Made by a program: the position numbers and the translations under genes. Below, one piece after another: positions 15,504 through 23,691 of a stretch of 53,324 nucleotides of DNA (its first letter is position 1; each line of letters starts with the position of its first letter). The DNA is taken from the NCBI GenBank assembly GCA_022822495.1, contig JAJEBQ010000021.1, forward strand, positions 1 through 53,324. The letters are read 5' to 3'. This DNA comes from Paracoccaceae bacterium (GTDB lineage Bacteria; Pseudomonadota; Alphaproteobacteria; Rhodobacterales; Rhodobacteraceae). Under the pieces are notes generated by a model, which was not told the DNA's origin, did no database searches, and worked only from the letters and a program-made list of their open reading frames with translations.

Positions 15504-18035
15504 ATGAATTTACTGACTTCACTTCGTATTGCCTTTAGAGAATTGAAGGGTAGGACAAGTAATTTTCATATACTTATCGTTTGCTTAACATTAGGAGTTG
15601 CCTCTGTCACAGCTGTTGGACTTGTGCAAACAGGTATTGAACAGAGTTTGGAAGAACAGGGGGCAACCATTTTGGGTGGTGATATCGAGATGGAATTCAC
15701 CTATAGGTATGCCAACGAGGATGAACTCAAATGGATGACAGATAACTCCATTAAAATATCCGAAATTGTTGAGTTCCGTTCAATGGCTGTGGCCGACAAA
15801 GAAAGCGCTGTTGAACGTGTTCTTACCCAGATCAAGGCTGTAGATGAGATTTACCCCTTATATGGAGAAATAATACTCGAAAATGATATGTCTCTTGACG
15901 AAGCCTTTCAGCCTCAGAATGATATACCTGGTGCTGTCATGCACAAAGCCTTGGTAGAGCGTTTGGGATTGGAAGCGGGATCTGAGTTCAAACTTGGATA
16001 CAATACTTTCAGGTTGGGCGGAATAATTTTACGAGAACCCGATGAGACGGGAGGGAATTTTTCACTTGGTCCAAGAACCATGGTTTTACTTAAGGATTTG
16101 GAGAATTCCGGCCTTATTGACGATGGCACGTTATTTTCATCCCGGTACCGAATGATAACTGCCGAAAATCAAGACATGGAAGCTCTGAGGAATGAAGCTG
16201 AATTCGAATTGGGCAAATCTTTTTCTTGGCGTGATAAAAGGAATGGTGCTCCTGGAATTCAGTCTATTGTTGAACGTGTTGGTGCGTTCCTGACTTTGGT
16301 AGGATTGGCAGGCCTTGTCGTTGGTGGGATAGGTATTTCACTTACTGTTTCAACTTATTTGGAAACCAAAACCAAGGTGATAGCAACCCTTAAAACACTT
16401 GGCGCCGACCAGGGAACCATTTTCTTGATTTATTTGTTTCAAATCTTGGTTTTAATCGTCTTGGGAGTAGTCTTGGGGTTGGTATTAGGAGTGCTCATTC
16501 CATTCCTTTTGGAATCAATTTTAACCAATTTATTACCTGTACCCTTTGCTTTTGATATACACTTTCTGGATATTCTGGAAGCAGCATTCTATGGGGTATT
16601 AATTGGCTTAATTTTTTCGGTTTGGTCACTAGCTAAAACCTGTGATATCAAACCCGGCGCACTTTATAGGGAAGCAAGCATTAACCCCTGGAAAATTCGA
16701 TTGGTGCCTTACGGTCTGCTCCTCGTCTTTTTGATTGGAACCTTTATCGCTTCAGCTTCACTTTTTTCCGGTATACCCAAGCTAACCTTATATATATCCG
16801 GAGGTATCGCTGGCACCCTCTTGACCTTGGGGTTAATTGCTCAAGGATCCAGATATTTATCATTTCAGTTGGGTCATTCAAAATTGGTAAGAGGTAAAAT
16901 TTCACTTGGGTTGGCACTCAAATCGATAGGTGAAACAGGTAACGGTGTTATCTCTCTGACCCTGGCATTGGGCCTTGGCTTGGCTGTTCTAGCTTCAATC
17001 GGACAAATTTCCAATAATCTTCTGAGAAACATTACGGGTGATATCCCCCAGGTAGCACCCACATTTTTTGTGATTGATATCCAAAACCAGGATATCGAAG
17101 AATTTCAAAATTTGGTGCTTGGCTATCCTGGCGTTTCAAAAATAGAATCAGCACCGATGTTGAGGGGTATCATAACCGAAGTTAATGGTGTTCCCTCCCG
17201 CGAAATCGCAGGTGATCACTGGGTGCTTGAGGGAGACCGGGGTATTACGTATGCCAACACACCTCCCGAAAATACAATAATTACCGAGGGAACATGGTGG
17301 AATGAAGATTATGATGGTCCTCCCCTTGTCAGTTTTGCCGAAGAAGAAGGTAAGGAACTTGGCCTCCAATTAGGTGATTATATCACTCTCAATATACTAG
17401 GTCGGAATATTGAAGCACAAATTGTCAACTTTCGAACTGTTGACTTCAGAAATGTTGGGTTGGGATTTATCTTATCCATGAACCCAAGGGCTTTGGCAGG
17501 TGCGCCTCATACACACATTGCAACTGTGTATGCAGATTCTACGACTGAAGATCAATTATTTAAAAGCATCACCTCCAAGTATCCAAGTATAACAGTTATT
17601 TCGGTCTCAGAAGGTATTGCCAATGTGTCCAGAATTATATCAGGATTGGGGTCGGCTATCATCTACGCCTCAAGCATAACGCTTATACTCGGATTTGTGG
17701 TTTTATTGGGGGCTTCAGCCAATTCGGTTGCAGCAAGAGTTTATGAATCAGCCATACTGAAAGTTATTGGAGCTACACGACGCACCCTCATGCTAAGCCT
17801 TGCCCTGCGATCAATAATATTGGGATTTTCAGCAAGTTGTGTTGCCTTGGTTGCAGGTATCGCCGGAGGATGGGCTGTCATGAAATTTGTTCTGCAATCA
17901 TCTTTCGAAATCGAACTTCTATCAGGGTTGCTTATTGTCATTGGGGGGGCTGTTTTATCCTTGGTGGCCAGTTTATTTTACTTTGCTCAACCCCTTAATT
18001 CAAAACCATCAACAATTCTATACAATAGAAATTGA
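15504..18035 (+). CDS. ybbP: FtsX-like permease YbbP
   Basis: 843 aa, the length of YbbP-type permeases with ten membrane helices and two FtsX domains. A first helix (FHILIVCLTLGVASVTAVGLV) is followed by a periplasmic MacB-PCD-like domain (about residues 40-250), a helix block (about 255-400), central helices (about 405-470), a second periplasmic region (about 515-700) and a final FtsX block ending near 835. The sequence ARVYESAILKVIGATRRTLM near 755 is the coupling helix for the ATPase. It forms one unit with YbbA. Confidence 0.9.
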   Translation: MNLLTSLRIAFRELKGRTSNFHILIVCLTLGVASVTAVGLVQTGIEQSLEEQGATILGGDIEMEFTYRYANEDELKWMTDNSIKISEIVEFRSMAVADKESAVERVLTQIKAVDEIYPLYGEIILENDMSLDEAFQPQNDIPGAVMHKALVERLGLEAGSEFKLGYNTFRLGGIILREPDETGGNFSLGPRTMVLLKDLENSGLIDDGTLFSSRYRMITAENQDMEALRNEAEFELGKSFSWRDKRNGAPGIQSIVERVGAFLTLVGLAGLVVGGIGISLTVSTYLETKTKVIATLKTLGADQGTIFLIYLFQILVLIVLGVVLGLVLGVLIPFLLESILTNLLPVPFAFDIHFLDILEAAFYGVLIGLIFSVWSLAKTCDIKPGALYREASINPWKIRLVPYGLLLVFLIGTFIASASLFSGIPKLTLYISGGIAGTLLTLGLIAQGSRYLSFQLGHSKLVRGKISLGLALKSIGETGNGVISLTLALGLGLAVLASIGQISNNLLRNITGDIPQVAPTFFVIDIQNQDIEEFQNLVLGYPGVSKIESAPMLRGIITEVNGVPSREIAGDHWVLEGDRGITYANTPPENTIITEGTWWNEDYDGPPLVSFAEEEGKELGLQLGDYITLNILGRNIEAQIVNFRTVDFRNVGLGFILSMNPRALAGAPHTHIATVYADSTTEDQLFKSITSKYPSITVISVSEGIANVSRIISGLGSAIIYASSITLILGFVVLLGASANSVAARVYESAILKVIGATRRTLMLSLALRSIILGFSASCVALVAGIAGGWAVMKFVLQSSFEIELLSGLLIVIGGAVLSLVASLFYFAQPLNSKPSTILYNRN

Positions 18036-18069
18036 TTTCTTATCCTCAGAACAATAACGAAGAAACTCC

Positions 18070-18594
18070 ATGTCATTAACTTTCAACGCGTTGGATATTG
18101 AGACTGCAAACCAATATCCAGAGAGTATTTGCCAAATTGGCATTGCCCATTTTTTCAATGGGTCGATTATTGATACCTGGTCTAGCCTGATTAACCCCCA
18201 AACCACTTTTCACAATGGTAATATTAGAGTTCATGGAATTCGGCATGAGATGGTCCTGGGAAAACCCAAATTCTTTGAGATTCAGGACGAACTAACTCAA
18301 CGCCTGGAGGATACCATCATCATTAGCCACACCTCATTTGATGAGACTGTTATGAACAGAGCAGCTGATTATTATGGTGTTCCACGGATAAATGCCACCT
18401 GGTTGGATAGCTATAAAATCGCTCGTATTGTCTGGAAATCCGAACGAAAAGGTGGAGGTTTTGGCTTGAAACCCCTGGCTGATTGGTTGGGTATAAAATT
18501 CAAACATCATGATGCCTTGGAGGATGCCATCACTGCCGGTAAAATTACTATACATGCCTGCCAACACTCTGGATTATCGCTTGAGGAGTTTTAG
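18070..18594 (+). CDS. DnaQ-like 3'-5' exonuclease domain protein
   Basis: 174 aa. DEDDh exonuclease motifs are visible: ExoI FNALDIETAN (Asp/Glu), ExoII ISHTSFDETVM (Asp) and ExoIII HHDALEDAITAG (His...Asp). This is the epsilon-type fold without other domains, as in small stand-alone exonucleases (ExoX or PolC-epsilon-like). Possible roles are proofreading-like trimming or DNA/RNA end processing. It lies 34 bp after ybbP in the same direction. Confidence 0.85.
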   Translation: MSLTFNALDIETANQYPESICQIGIAHFFNGSIIDTWSSLINPQTTFHNGNIRVHGIRHEMVLGKPKFFEIQDELTQRLEDTIIISHTSFDETVMNRAADYYGVPRINATWLDSYKIARIVWKSERKGGGFGLKPLADWLGIKFKHHDALEDAITAGKITIHACQHSGLSLEEF

Positions 18595-18660
18595 ATAAAC
18601 TTAAAGTTCGTCGTGGTTAATGGTATTAGGCATCAATTATATTACAGGGCTGAATCGGAT

Positions 18661-19179
18661 TTAGTCTTTGAGCGTAAGGAGCTCTTTGTTGGGTTGAACC
18701 GACCAACAATGTGAATAGACATACTCCTCCAAGTTCACCTTGCTGCCCAGCCAGTCCACAACCAAAAAAAATCCTGAACCCTGAAAAGGTGTCAAAACTC
18801 CATGCCAAGTACCTCGATGAAAATTTATTCCCTGAAATGGTTCAGTAATATAGGCTTTCGGTATGCCTGGAGTTCCATTCAAGTCAGGTGCCACAATTAC
18901 CAGAAATGGCTCATTGTCCATTGGATAAAAGAATTGAGATCCATGGGGGTGTCTTTCAACCAAGTCAAATTTGTAGGGCATGGACCTGATCCGTGACTGA
19001 AAAATACTGATCCCTGGTCGACCTTCTGGATTAAAGTCCAACTTGGCCAAATCGTTGAAGCGAAGACAATTGCCCTGGTTTATCAACTTGGGCTTAACAG
19101 CATTGAGTTGAATGATTTCACCAAACTCTTGAAACTCAACCTCACTGATTTCGTTGGGTGAGATTTCCACATCTGCCAT
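18661..19179 (-). CDS. allA: Ureidoglycolate lyase
   Basis: 172 aa, standard AllA length. AllA splits ureidoglycolate into glyoxylate and urea at the end of allantoin breakdown. The cupin-like core is seen in RSMPYKFDLVERHPHGSQFFYPMD, FLVIVAPD, INFHRGTWHGVLTPF and FLVVDW. It lies downstream of the ureidoglycine aminohydrolase and allantoinase genes on the same strand, giving consecutive steps in one cluster. There is a 90-bp gap to the gene upstream, so a separate promoter is possible. Confidence 0.9.
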   Translation of the reverse strand: MADVEISPNEISEVEFQEFGEIIQLNAVKPKLINQGNCLRFNDLAKLDFNPEGRPGISIFQSRIRSMPYKFDLVERHPHGSQFFYPMDNEPFLVIVAPDLNGTPGIPKAYITEPFQGINFHRGTWHGVLTPFQGSGFFLVVDWLGSKVNLEEYVYSHCWSVQPNKELLTLKD

Positions 19180-19269
19180 CTCAATAAATCACGCCCCACC
19201 TCTAGAATTATAAGACGACCTATGGTACAAGTTTAGTTAAAGGTATCCCAATGAAAATATCACAAAATC

Positions 19270-20088
19270 TTAAAATTTTGGATGGCGGTTAACATTTTTG
19301 TACAGTAGATACTTGAATTGCTCTGGCCCCCCTGCATAACATCCTTGTGGACAAAATGCCCTTAATGCCATGTAATCTCCGGCCTCAACTTCAATCCAGT
19401 CATTATTTAAATTATAAACCCCTTTACCCTGAAGTATATAAATACCATGTTCCATCGGGTGTGTCTCCAAAAAAGGTATAGACCCGCCAGGTTCAAAGGA
19501 TACGATATTCACATGCATGTCAAAAGACACATCTTCAGGGTCAACAAACCGTTGGGTAAACCAGGTTCGATTCGAATTTTCCATCGGCTCTGGAATAATC
19601 TCCTTCTCATGCAGAACAAAAAAATCGGGTGGTGTTATCCCATCAATAAACTCGTACTTCTTCCTAATCCAGTGAAAGTTCCCGGTATGGTTACAATCAT
19701 TTTTCAAAGCCCATTCCTCATCAGGAGGTAAAAACACATAACTACCTGGCTCAAGGTTATAATATTCTTGGCCAAATCTCTTTAATTCAAACTCTCCCTC
19801 GGTAATAAACAATACAGATTCGCACTCTGAATCAGGTTCAGCAAGGGAACTACCTCCACCTGGCTCAACTTCAACCAAGTAGTGGGTAAAGGTCTGAATA
19901 AAACCAGATTGTGGCTGAGCCAGAATCCACAATCGAGTATCCTCCCAAAAAGGAAGGTTGCTTGTCACAATATCTGTGAGCGAACGCGAAGGTATAACCA
20001 GATAGGACTCCGTCGATTTTGCACGATCAGTAGTTAAATGTGCTTGAGGTGGAAGCCCACCTGGTGGATTGTAATATTCACCCTTCAA
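19270..20088 (-). CDS. allE: (S)-ureidoglycine aminohydrolase, bicupin
   Basis: 272 aa, two cupin domains. AllE converts (S)-ureidoglycine to (S)-ureidoglycolate with release of ammonia and uses Mn2+. Signatures are GGGSSLAEPDSECESVLFITEGEF in the first cupin, FEPGGSIPFLETHPMEHGIYILQGKG in the second (metal ligands Glu, His, His) and the C-terminal AFCPQGCYAGG. The TTG start at 20088 overlaps the stop of the upstream allantoinase gene (TTGA), with AAGGAGAAG just before it, so translation is coupled. Confidence 0.9.
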   Translation of the reverse strand: MKGEYYNPPGGLPPQAHLTTDRAKSTESYLVIPSRSLTDIVTSNLPFWEDTRLWILAQPQSGFIQTFTHYLVEVEPGGGSSLAEPDSECESVLFITEGEFELKRFGQEYYNLEPGSYVFLPPDEEWALKNDCNHTGNFHWIRKKYEFIDGITPPDFFVLHEKEIIPEPMENSNRTWFTQRFVDPEDVSFDMHVNIVSFEPGGSIPFLETHPMEHGIYILQGKGVYNLNNDWIEVEAGDYMALRAFCPQGCYAGGPEQFKYLLYKNVNRHPKF

Positions 20089-21518
20089 GCTCTTCTCCTT
20101 GATTGAAAAATTTCATTTATCCTGTACCACGCAATTCTTTCCACCTGATAGCAAGCTTCTTTAAATTCAACTTCGCTTGATCGTTTAATCCTTTTCTCTA
20201 TTTCCAAAAAGATTGTTTTTTTGTCGTAGTCTCTCACTGCGATTATATATGGAAAATCAAACTTTTGTAGGTATTGACTGTTCAAACTATCCATCTTTTG
20301 ACCTTCGTGGGGGTTAAGTTCATCTAGCCCCTTGGAGTTTTGCTCCCTCTTTGAAGAGTCACCAAGTTTTCCACTTTTTGCTGCCTTACCAGCGAGTATG
20401 GGGTGCTTTTTTAGTATTGTTAGTCTTTCCTTGTCCGAAAGTGATCTCAGTACCTGACAGAAGGCATTATGAATTCCTGCTGGACAATCATAGGCTGGTC
20501 CCAATTCCAGGTCATGAACTTTTTCTGCGATCCATTTTGAATGCTCAATTATACCGCAAAAAATATTACAGAACTCGGTTTTAGAGAGCACGGAAGGTTG
20601 GAAACATTTTCTTGGGGGGTAATTGTTGGCCCAATATCTAGCAATTTCCAGTCTGGTTGGTGTCCAAACTTTCTCTTTATTTTTGATGTAATCAATAAAC
20701 CTGAGCAGCCCTGCAGCCCTACCTGGCCTTCCAGCCAGACGACAATGCAATCCTACTGACATCATTTTTGGAAATCCCTCTTTACCCTCCATATACAAAA
20801 CATCGAAACAGTCCTTGAGATAGCCATAAAAATCTTCTCCGGTATTGAACCCTTGATTGGTGGCAAACCTCATATCATTGGTATCAAGTGTGTATGGAAT
20901 GATCAACTGGTCCTTACCCTCAAAATTTATCCAGTAAGGCAAATCATCAGCGTAACTGTCTGAAATGTATTCAAAACCACCCTCATCCGCGGCAATTTTT
21001 ACCGTATTCATGGAACACCTGCCGGTATACCATCCAAGCGGTCGACTTCCCACCACTTTTTCATGGAGAGAAATTGCCTCATACAAGTGATCTCTCTCGT
21101 CCTTAAGGGTAAAATCCTTGTATTCTATCCATTTTAGGCCATGGCTTGCAATATCCCACTTAGCTTCTTTCATTGAAGCCACCTGCTCAGGGGATCGTGC
21201 AAGGGCAGTAGCCACACCATATACAGTAACGGGTATTGTCGCATTTGTAAAAGCATTATAAAGTCGCCAATAACCACTTCTTGCACCATATTCATAAATG
21301 GATTCCATATTCCAATGCCTTTGACCAGGCCAAGGTGAGACACCAATGATTTCGGAAAGAAAGGCTTCCGAGGCATCGTCTCCGTGTAAAATGGAATTTT
21401 CTCCACCTTCCTCATAGTTTATGACGAATTGGACTGCAATTCTGGCTTCATTTGGCCAAGAGACGTCAAGACCCCTCCATCCATACCCCAACATATCCCG
21501 TGAATATCTAGCTACCAA
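20085..21518 (-). CDS. Fused allantoinase PuuE - OHCU decarboxylase UraD
   Basis: 477 aa, two enzymes in one chain. Residues 1 to about 302 are a PuuE-type cofactor-independent allantoinase of the polysaccharide deacetylase fold (VNYEEGG-like INYEEGGENS, SHGLKWIEY, TGRCSMNT, GLHCRLAGRPGR). Residues about 308-477 are a 2-oxo-4-hydroxy-4-carboxy-5-ureidoimidazoline decarboxylase (EHSKWIAE, KKHPILAGK, SKREQNSKGLD). UraD yields S-allantoin from the urate oxidation product, and PuuE hydrolyses allantoin to allantoate, so adjacent steps are fused. The TTG start at 21518 is supported by AGGAGG six bases upstream. No allantoate amidohydrolase or urate oxidase gene is seen nearby. Confidence 0.92.
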   Translation of the reverse strand: MVARYSRDMLGYGWRGLDVSWPNEARIAVQFVINYEEGGENSILHGDDASEAFLSEIIGVSPWPGQRHWNMESIYEYGARSGYWRLYNAFTNATIPVTVYGVATALARSPEQVASMKEAKWDIASHGLKWIEYKDFTLKDERDHLYEAISLHEKVVGSRPLGWYTGRCSMNTVKIAADEGGFEYISDSYADDLPYWINFEGKDQLIIPYTLDTNDMRFATNQGFNTGEDFYGYLKDCFDVLYMEGKEGFPKMMSVGLHCRLAGRPGRAAGLLRFIDYIKNKEKVWTPTRLEIARYWANNYPPRKCFQPSVLSKTEFCNIFCGIIEHSKWIAEKVHDLELGPAYDCPAGIHNAFCQVLRSLSDKERLTILKKHPILAGKAAKSGKLGDSSKREQNSKGLDELNPHEGQKMDSLNSQYLQKFDFPYIIAVRDYDKKTIFLEIEKRIKRSSEVEFKEACYQVERIAWYRINEIFQSRRRA

Positions 21519-21763
21519 TTTTTACCTCCTGCGTTGATTACCTCGGATATAATCATGATGGGTTTGTCGTTAAAACTAGCAATTTTATTATCATATTTTG
21601 ATCACAGTTTAACTGAGATTTTGATTATTTCCGTATTTTTCGTATGGCAAGGATCAATCCAGCTGACGAATAATTCATAAACCATCTTTTTACTTGAACT
21701 CATGGAAATTCAGCTCAAACAAATGACCTTCCAATAAGGCTGATAGCATCAAGTTCATTTTAA
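21519..21763. other. Intergenic region before the IS-bounded cassette
   Basis: About 245 bp, AT-rich. It probably contains the promoter of the ureide operon, read leftwards, in its left half. I see no coding segment; the short minus-strand frame across 21690-21881 has no coding character and crosses the cassette boundary. Confidence 0.4.
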
Positions 21764-21773
21764 GGGCACCTCT
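21764..21773 (+). repeat. Left terminal inverted repeat of cassette
   Basis: GGGCACCTCT, identical to both ends of the IS5-family element at 38 kb. A few bases further in, TGCCTGA is also shared with the left end of that IS. Confidence 0.75.
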
Positions 21774-21856
21774 AATAATTAGTGCCTGACCGAAAAGTAT
21801 ATAATCCCCTTTATTTTCTTGACCGTTGATAAGAATACTTGAAAATGTCAAACCAA

Positions 21857-21875
21857 TGTATACACTGTATATACA
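21857..21875. promoter_or_regulatory. Palindrome upstream of brnT, possible operator
   Basis: TGTATA (21857-21862) and TATACA (21870-21875) form an inverted repeat with a 7-bp spacer, 53 bp upstream of the brnT start. BrnTA modules are autoregulated by the BrnA ribbon-helix-helix protein, which binds palindromes at its promoter. This is a positional guess. Confidence 0.35.
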
Positions 21876-21927
21876 ACACACTCTTTAAGTTATTAATGAC
21901 AGTTGTGGTAAGCGGTGAAAGGAATGA

Positions 21928-22211
21928 ATGTTAAATAACAAAGAATTTGATTGGGATCCAAATAAGCGTGAGGAGGTGCTAAATAATAGAGGAATTGATT
22001 TTAAAGATGCGGCAAATGTTTTGATGGGAGACTTGTGATTACTTCACCTTCAAATCAACCAGGTGAAGCGCGGTGGATAACTACAAGTGAACTAAACGGA
22101 AAGATGATCTCCGTTATTTGGACTTATAGAGGTTCAATAATTAGGATTATCACAGTTAGGAGGGCAAGGAAAAATGAGGAAAGAAAATTTTACAAAAGTG
22201 TCGCTTGCTGA
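21928..22211 (+). pseudogene. brnT: BrnT-family toxin, frameshifted
   Basis: The DUF497/BrnT ribonuclease toxin is present but split over two frames. From ATG 21928 the first frame gives FDWDPNKREEVLNNRGIDF then KDAANVLMGD and stops at 22036-22038. The second frame, from about 22035 to the TGA at 22209-22211, gives the rest: QPGEARWITTSELNGKM, ISVIWTYRGSIIRIITVRRA and RKNEERKFYKS. Together they make about 94 residues, the normal BrnT size, so a single small indel near 22030-22040 explains the break. BrnT is an RNase that stops translation and is held by BrnA. The end overlaps brnA by 38 bp, as in intact modules. Whether it is dead or rescued by frameshifting cannot be told. Confidence 0.75.
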
Positions 22212-22497
22212 CATAATCAGTGGTAAGGTCAAGGGCAAAACGGACTGGGAGAGATTACAACGTGAAGTGGAAGCGGGAATCGAACCTGAACTTGATCCTG
22301 ACGAGGGTAGTTTTGATCTGGATAGAGCTCAGTTAACCATGCCGCTGCCGCCCAAGAAACATATTTCGTTGCGTTTGGATCCTCATATTGTTGATTTTTT
22401 CAAAGTACAGGGTCGAGGTTACCAGACCCGTATTAATGCGGTTCTAGATAACTATGTGAAAGTTCATCAGGATAGGTCCACCAGGCATGAAGGTTAA
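22174..22497 (+). CDS. brnA: BrnA-family antitoxin
   Basis: 107 aa, intact. BrnA antitoxins have an N-terminal toxin-binding part and a C-terminal ribbon-helix-helix DNA-binding domain. Here residues 60-100 read PLPPKKHISLRLDPHIVDFF then KVQGRGYQTRINAVLDNYV, the typical BrnA pattern (K-x-SLRLD-x-VL-FF-x-x-GxGYQTRINAVLRxYV). The gene starts inside the 3' end of brnT and would be cotranscribed. Since the toxin gene is broken, the antitoxin may now be a free repressor or may protect against a related toxin elsewhere. Confidence 0.88.
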   Translation: MRKENFTKVSLADIISGKVKGKTDWERLQREVEAGIEPELDPDEGSFDLDRAQLTMPLPPKKHISLRLDPHIVDFFKVQGRGYQTRINAVLDNYVKVHQDRSTRHEG

Positions 22498-22524
22498 GTG
22501 ACTGAAGTACTACCTTTTACAAAT

Positions 22525-22680
22525 TCAGATGATCACCGTAGGAAAAATTAGGAGTTTCTCCATTAATTTTTCTAAATCAGCCCAAATGGCATAGTTGCCC
22601 ACCCGTAGTTCGTTCAATGTACTTTCGCTATTGACCTGCACGATCTCTCTATCCTTAGGCGACAGACACTCTTTAGGCAT
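22525..22680 (-). CDS. Small unassigned ORF, 51 aa
   Basis: An intact 51-codon minus-strand frame starts at ATG 22680 and ends at TGA 22527-22525. The peptide begins MPKECLSPKDREIVQ and has a charged middle, then a Leu-rich helix (WADLEKLMEKLLIF). I do not recognise it. It is convergent with brnA, inside the mobile cassette. It could be a real small protein or a remnant of a longer gene; there is no strong ribosome-binding site beyond AGAAGAAAC. Confidence 0.3.
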   Translation of the reverse strand: MPKECLSPKDREIVQVNSESTLNELRVGNYAIWADLEKLMEKLLIFPTVII

Positions 22681-22924
22681 GTTTCTTCTCTAAGTAGATA
22701 AAGACGGTTTGTAATGAAAATACTCTTGTGTGTCACCTTCAACTATACATATTGACACACAAATAATCCATCAAAAAGGACCAGGACCCTATAATTTAAG
22801 GGTAGTGAGCCACAACCCAACTGATGAAGCAAGAGAGGACTTACGGTTGATGACTGCTTGCAAACATCAGTCATCGCTAATTCAATTTTCTCGTGGTAGG
22901 GAGCATGGCTTGCAGAAAATAAAT
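22681..22924. other. Cassette centre, no clear gene
   Basis: About 240 bp between the small minus-strand ORF and the ISKra4-like remnant. A plus-strand frame across 22730-22933 is open but has no recognisable motif, and I do not call it a gene. This is probably debris of the replaced element. Confidence 0.35.
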
Positions 22925-23215
22925 CTAAAATGATTCTTGCCCCAAAAAGGTGGTTTTCAAGTTCAAAACTCTCAAATCCAGGGTGTGAATCTCGTATTGT
23001 GCACCATTTATCACTTTAAGCAGCCTTTTATCCGTCTTTTGATTTGGTTCAAGATTGTCGTTGACCGGCATTCTGTTATCACACTTGACCATCACCCGGC
23101 TCCAGATAAAGTCAAAGCGATCGGATTTTACCCACAATCTTATGATCAGAATCCCCTGTCCTCCCGATATACGCCATCGCATGCCGGATTTCTTGAGGCG
23201 CTCTCCGACATGGGT
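22925..23215 (-). pseudogene. ISKra4-like transposase, C-terminal fragment
   Basis: On the minus strand, a frame entering at about 23215 reads HVGERLKKSGMRWRISGGQG followed by a segment ending KSDRFDFIWSRVM, then continues to a stop at 22925. The pattern (K-x-SGMRWxxxGGQxIL-x-LR-x-x-x-SDRFD-x-x-W) matches the C-terminal end of ISKra4-family DDE transposases. The rest of that transposase is missing. It abuts the IS5-type fragment at a hairpin (23219-23240), suggesting a recombination junction. Confidence 0.5.
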
Positions 23216-23218
23216 TCT

Positions 23219-23240
23219 GAAATGCCTTTATCGGCATTTC
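23219..23240. repeat. Perfect hairpin at the junction of two transposase remnants
   Basis: GAAATGCC (23219-23226) and GGCATTTC (23233-23240) form an 8-bp inverted repeat with a 6-nt loop. It lies exactly where the IS5-type reading frame stops and the ISKra4-like homology begins, so it may mark a rearrangement point or an end of one of the two elements. Confidence 0.45.
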
Positions 23241-23445
23241 AAGACGAGGTCATCCCAGGAACGACGGCCAATCGTATGCTGCGGACCGAACACGTCCTCA
23301 AGGACCGGTCTGAAGAGATCCCAATCGCCCCGTTCTCCGATGCCTTGCAGAGTGTTGAATGCAGTCAGTGCCGGCGTTGCTGGTCCTGTTCAAGCAGGTG
23401 GCGTTTCTTCGTATCGCCGCTCCTTGTTTCAATCGGAAAGGGGAT
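23228..23445 (-). pseudogene. IS5-family transposase, N-terminal fragment, frameshifted
   Basis: On the minus strand, one frame gives DTKKRHLLEQDQQRR then stops; a shifted frame continues ALTAFNTLQGIGERGDWDLF, RPVLEDVFGPQ and RRSWDDLVL and stops at 23228. Both parts align with the N-terminus of the transposase at 39298-38978 (DKRHVLEEDHQRQALKEFNN...DWELFRPLLEEVFGP). It is a diverged paralogue, not a recent copy. It is in the correct orientation relative to the right inverted repeat at 23550-23559. Confidence 0.65.
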
Positions 23446-23549
23446 GATTTGTTTGTGATTTGCAGTGAATCACAACAAAAGAAAAAAGGCCAGAACAAGA
23501 AGGCATACTTGGAAAAAAATTTTGTAAACAAGTTGTAAACCCATTTAAC

Positions 23550-23559
23550 AGAGGTGCCC
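23550..23559 (-). repeat. Right terminal inverted repeat of cassette
   Basis: AGAGGTGCCC, the exact complement of the left repeat, followed by TTAA. Confidence 0.75.
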
Positions 23560-23691
23560 TTAAATAAAAAATTCCTAATGAGAGTTTGACACAAATTACA
23601 GATCAGAACAGAATTCCATAAGACAAATTTAACATTAAAAATGCTAGAGTGTGTTTGTATTTGTAGAAGAATGTTTTAGAAGGAAATTCTT

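Larger units (their letters stand above)
21764..23559. mobile_element. IS5-ended cassette carrying BrnTA and transposase debris
   Basis: A 1.8-kb segment bounded by perfect 10-bp inverted repeats, GGGCACCTCT at 21764-21773 and AGAGGTGCCC at 23550-23559, with TTAA on both outer flanks. The same 10-bp ends bound the complete IS5-family element at 38089-39439. The right side retains the 5' part of an IS5-type transposase in the expected orientation; the centre holds an ISKra4-like fragment and an unassigned stretch; the left side holds brnTA. It therefore appears to be a derivative of the same IS family in which the transposase 3' part was replaced by cargo. It cannot move without a transposase supplied in trans. 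Confidence 0.7.

Noticed and set aside
23055..23458. Two long plus-strand frames opposite the transposase remnants
   Set aside because: They are antisense to recognisable transposase homology on the minus strand and have no family features.
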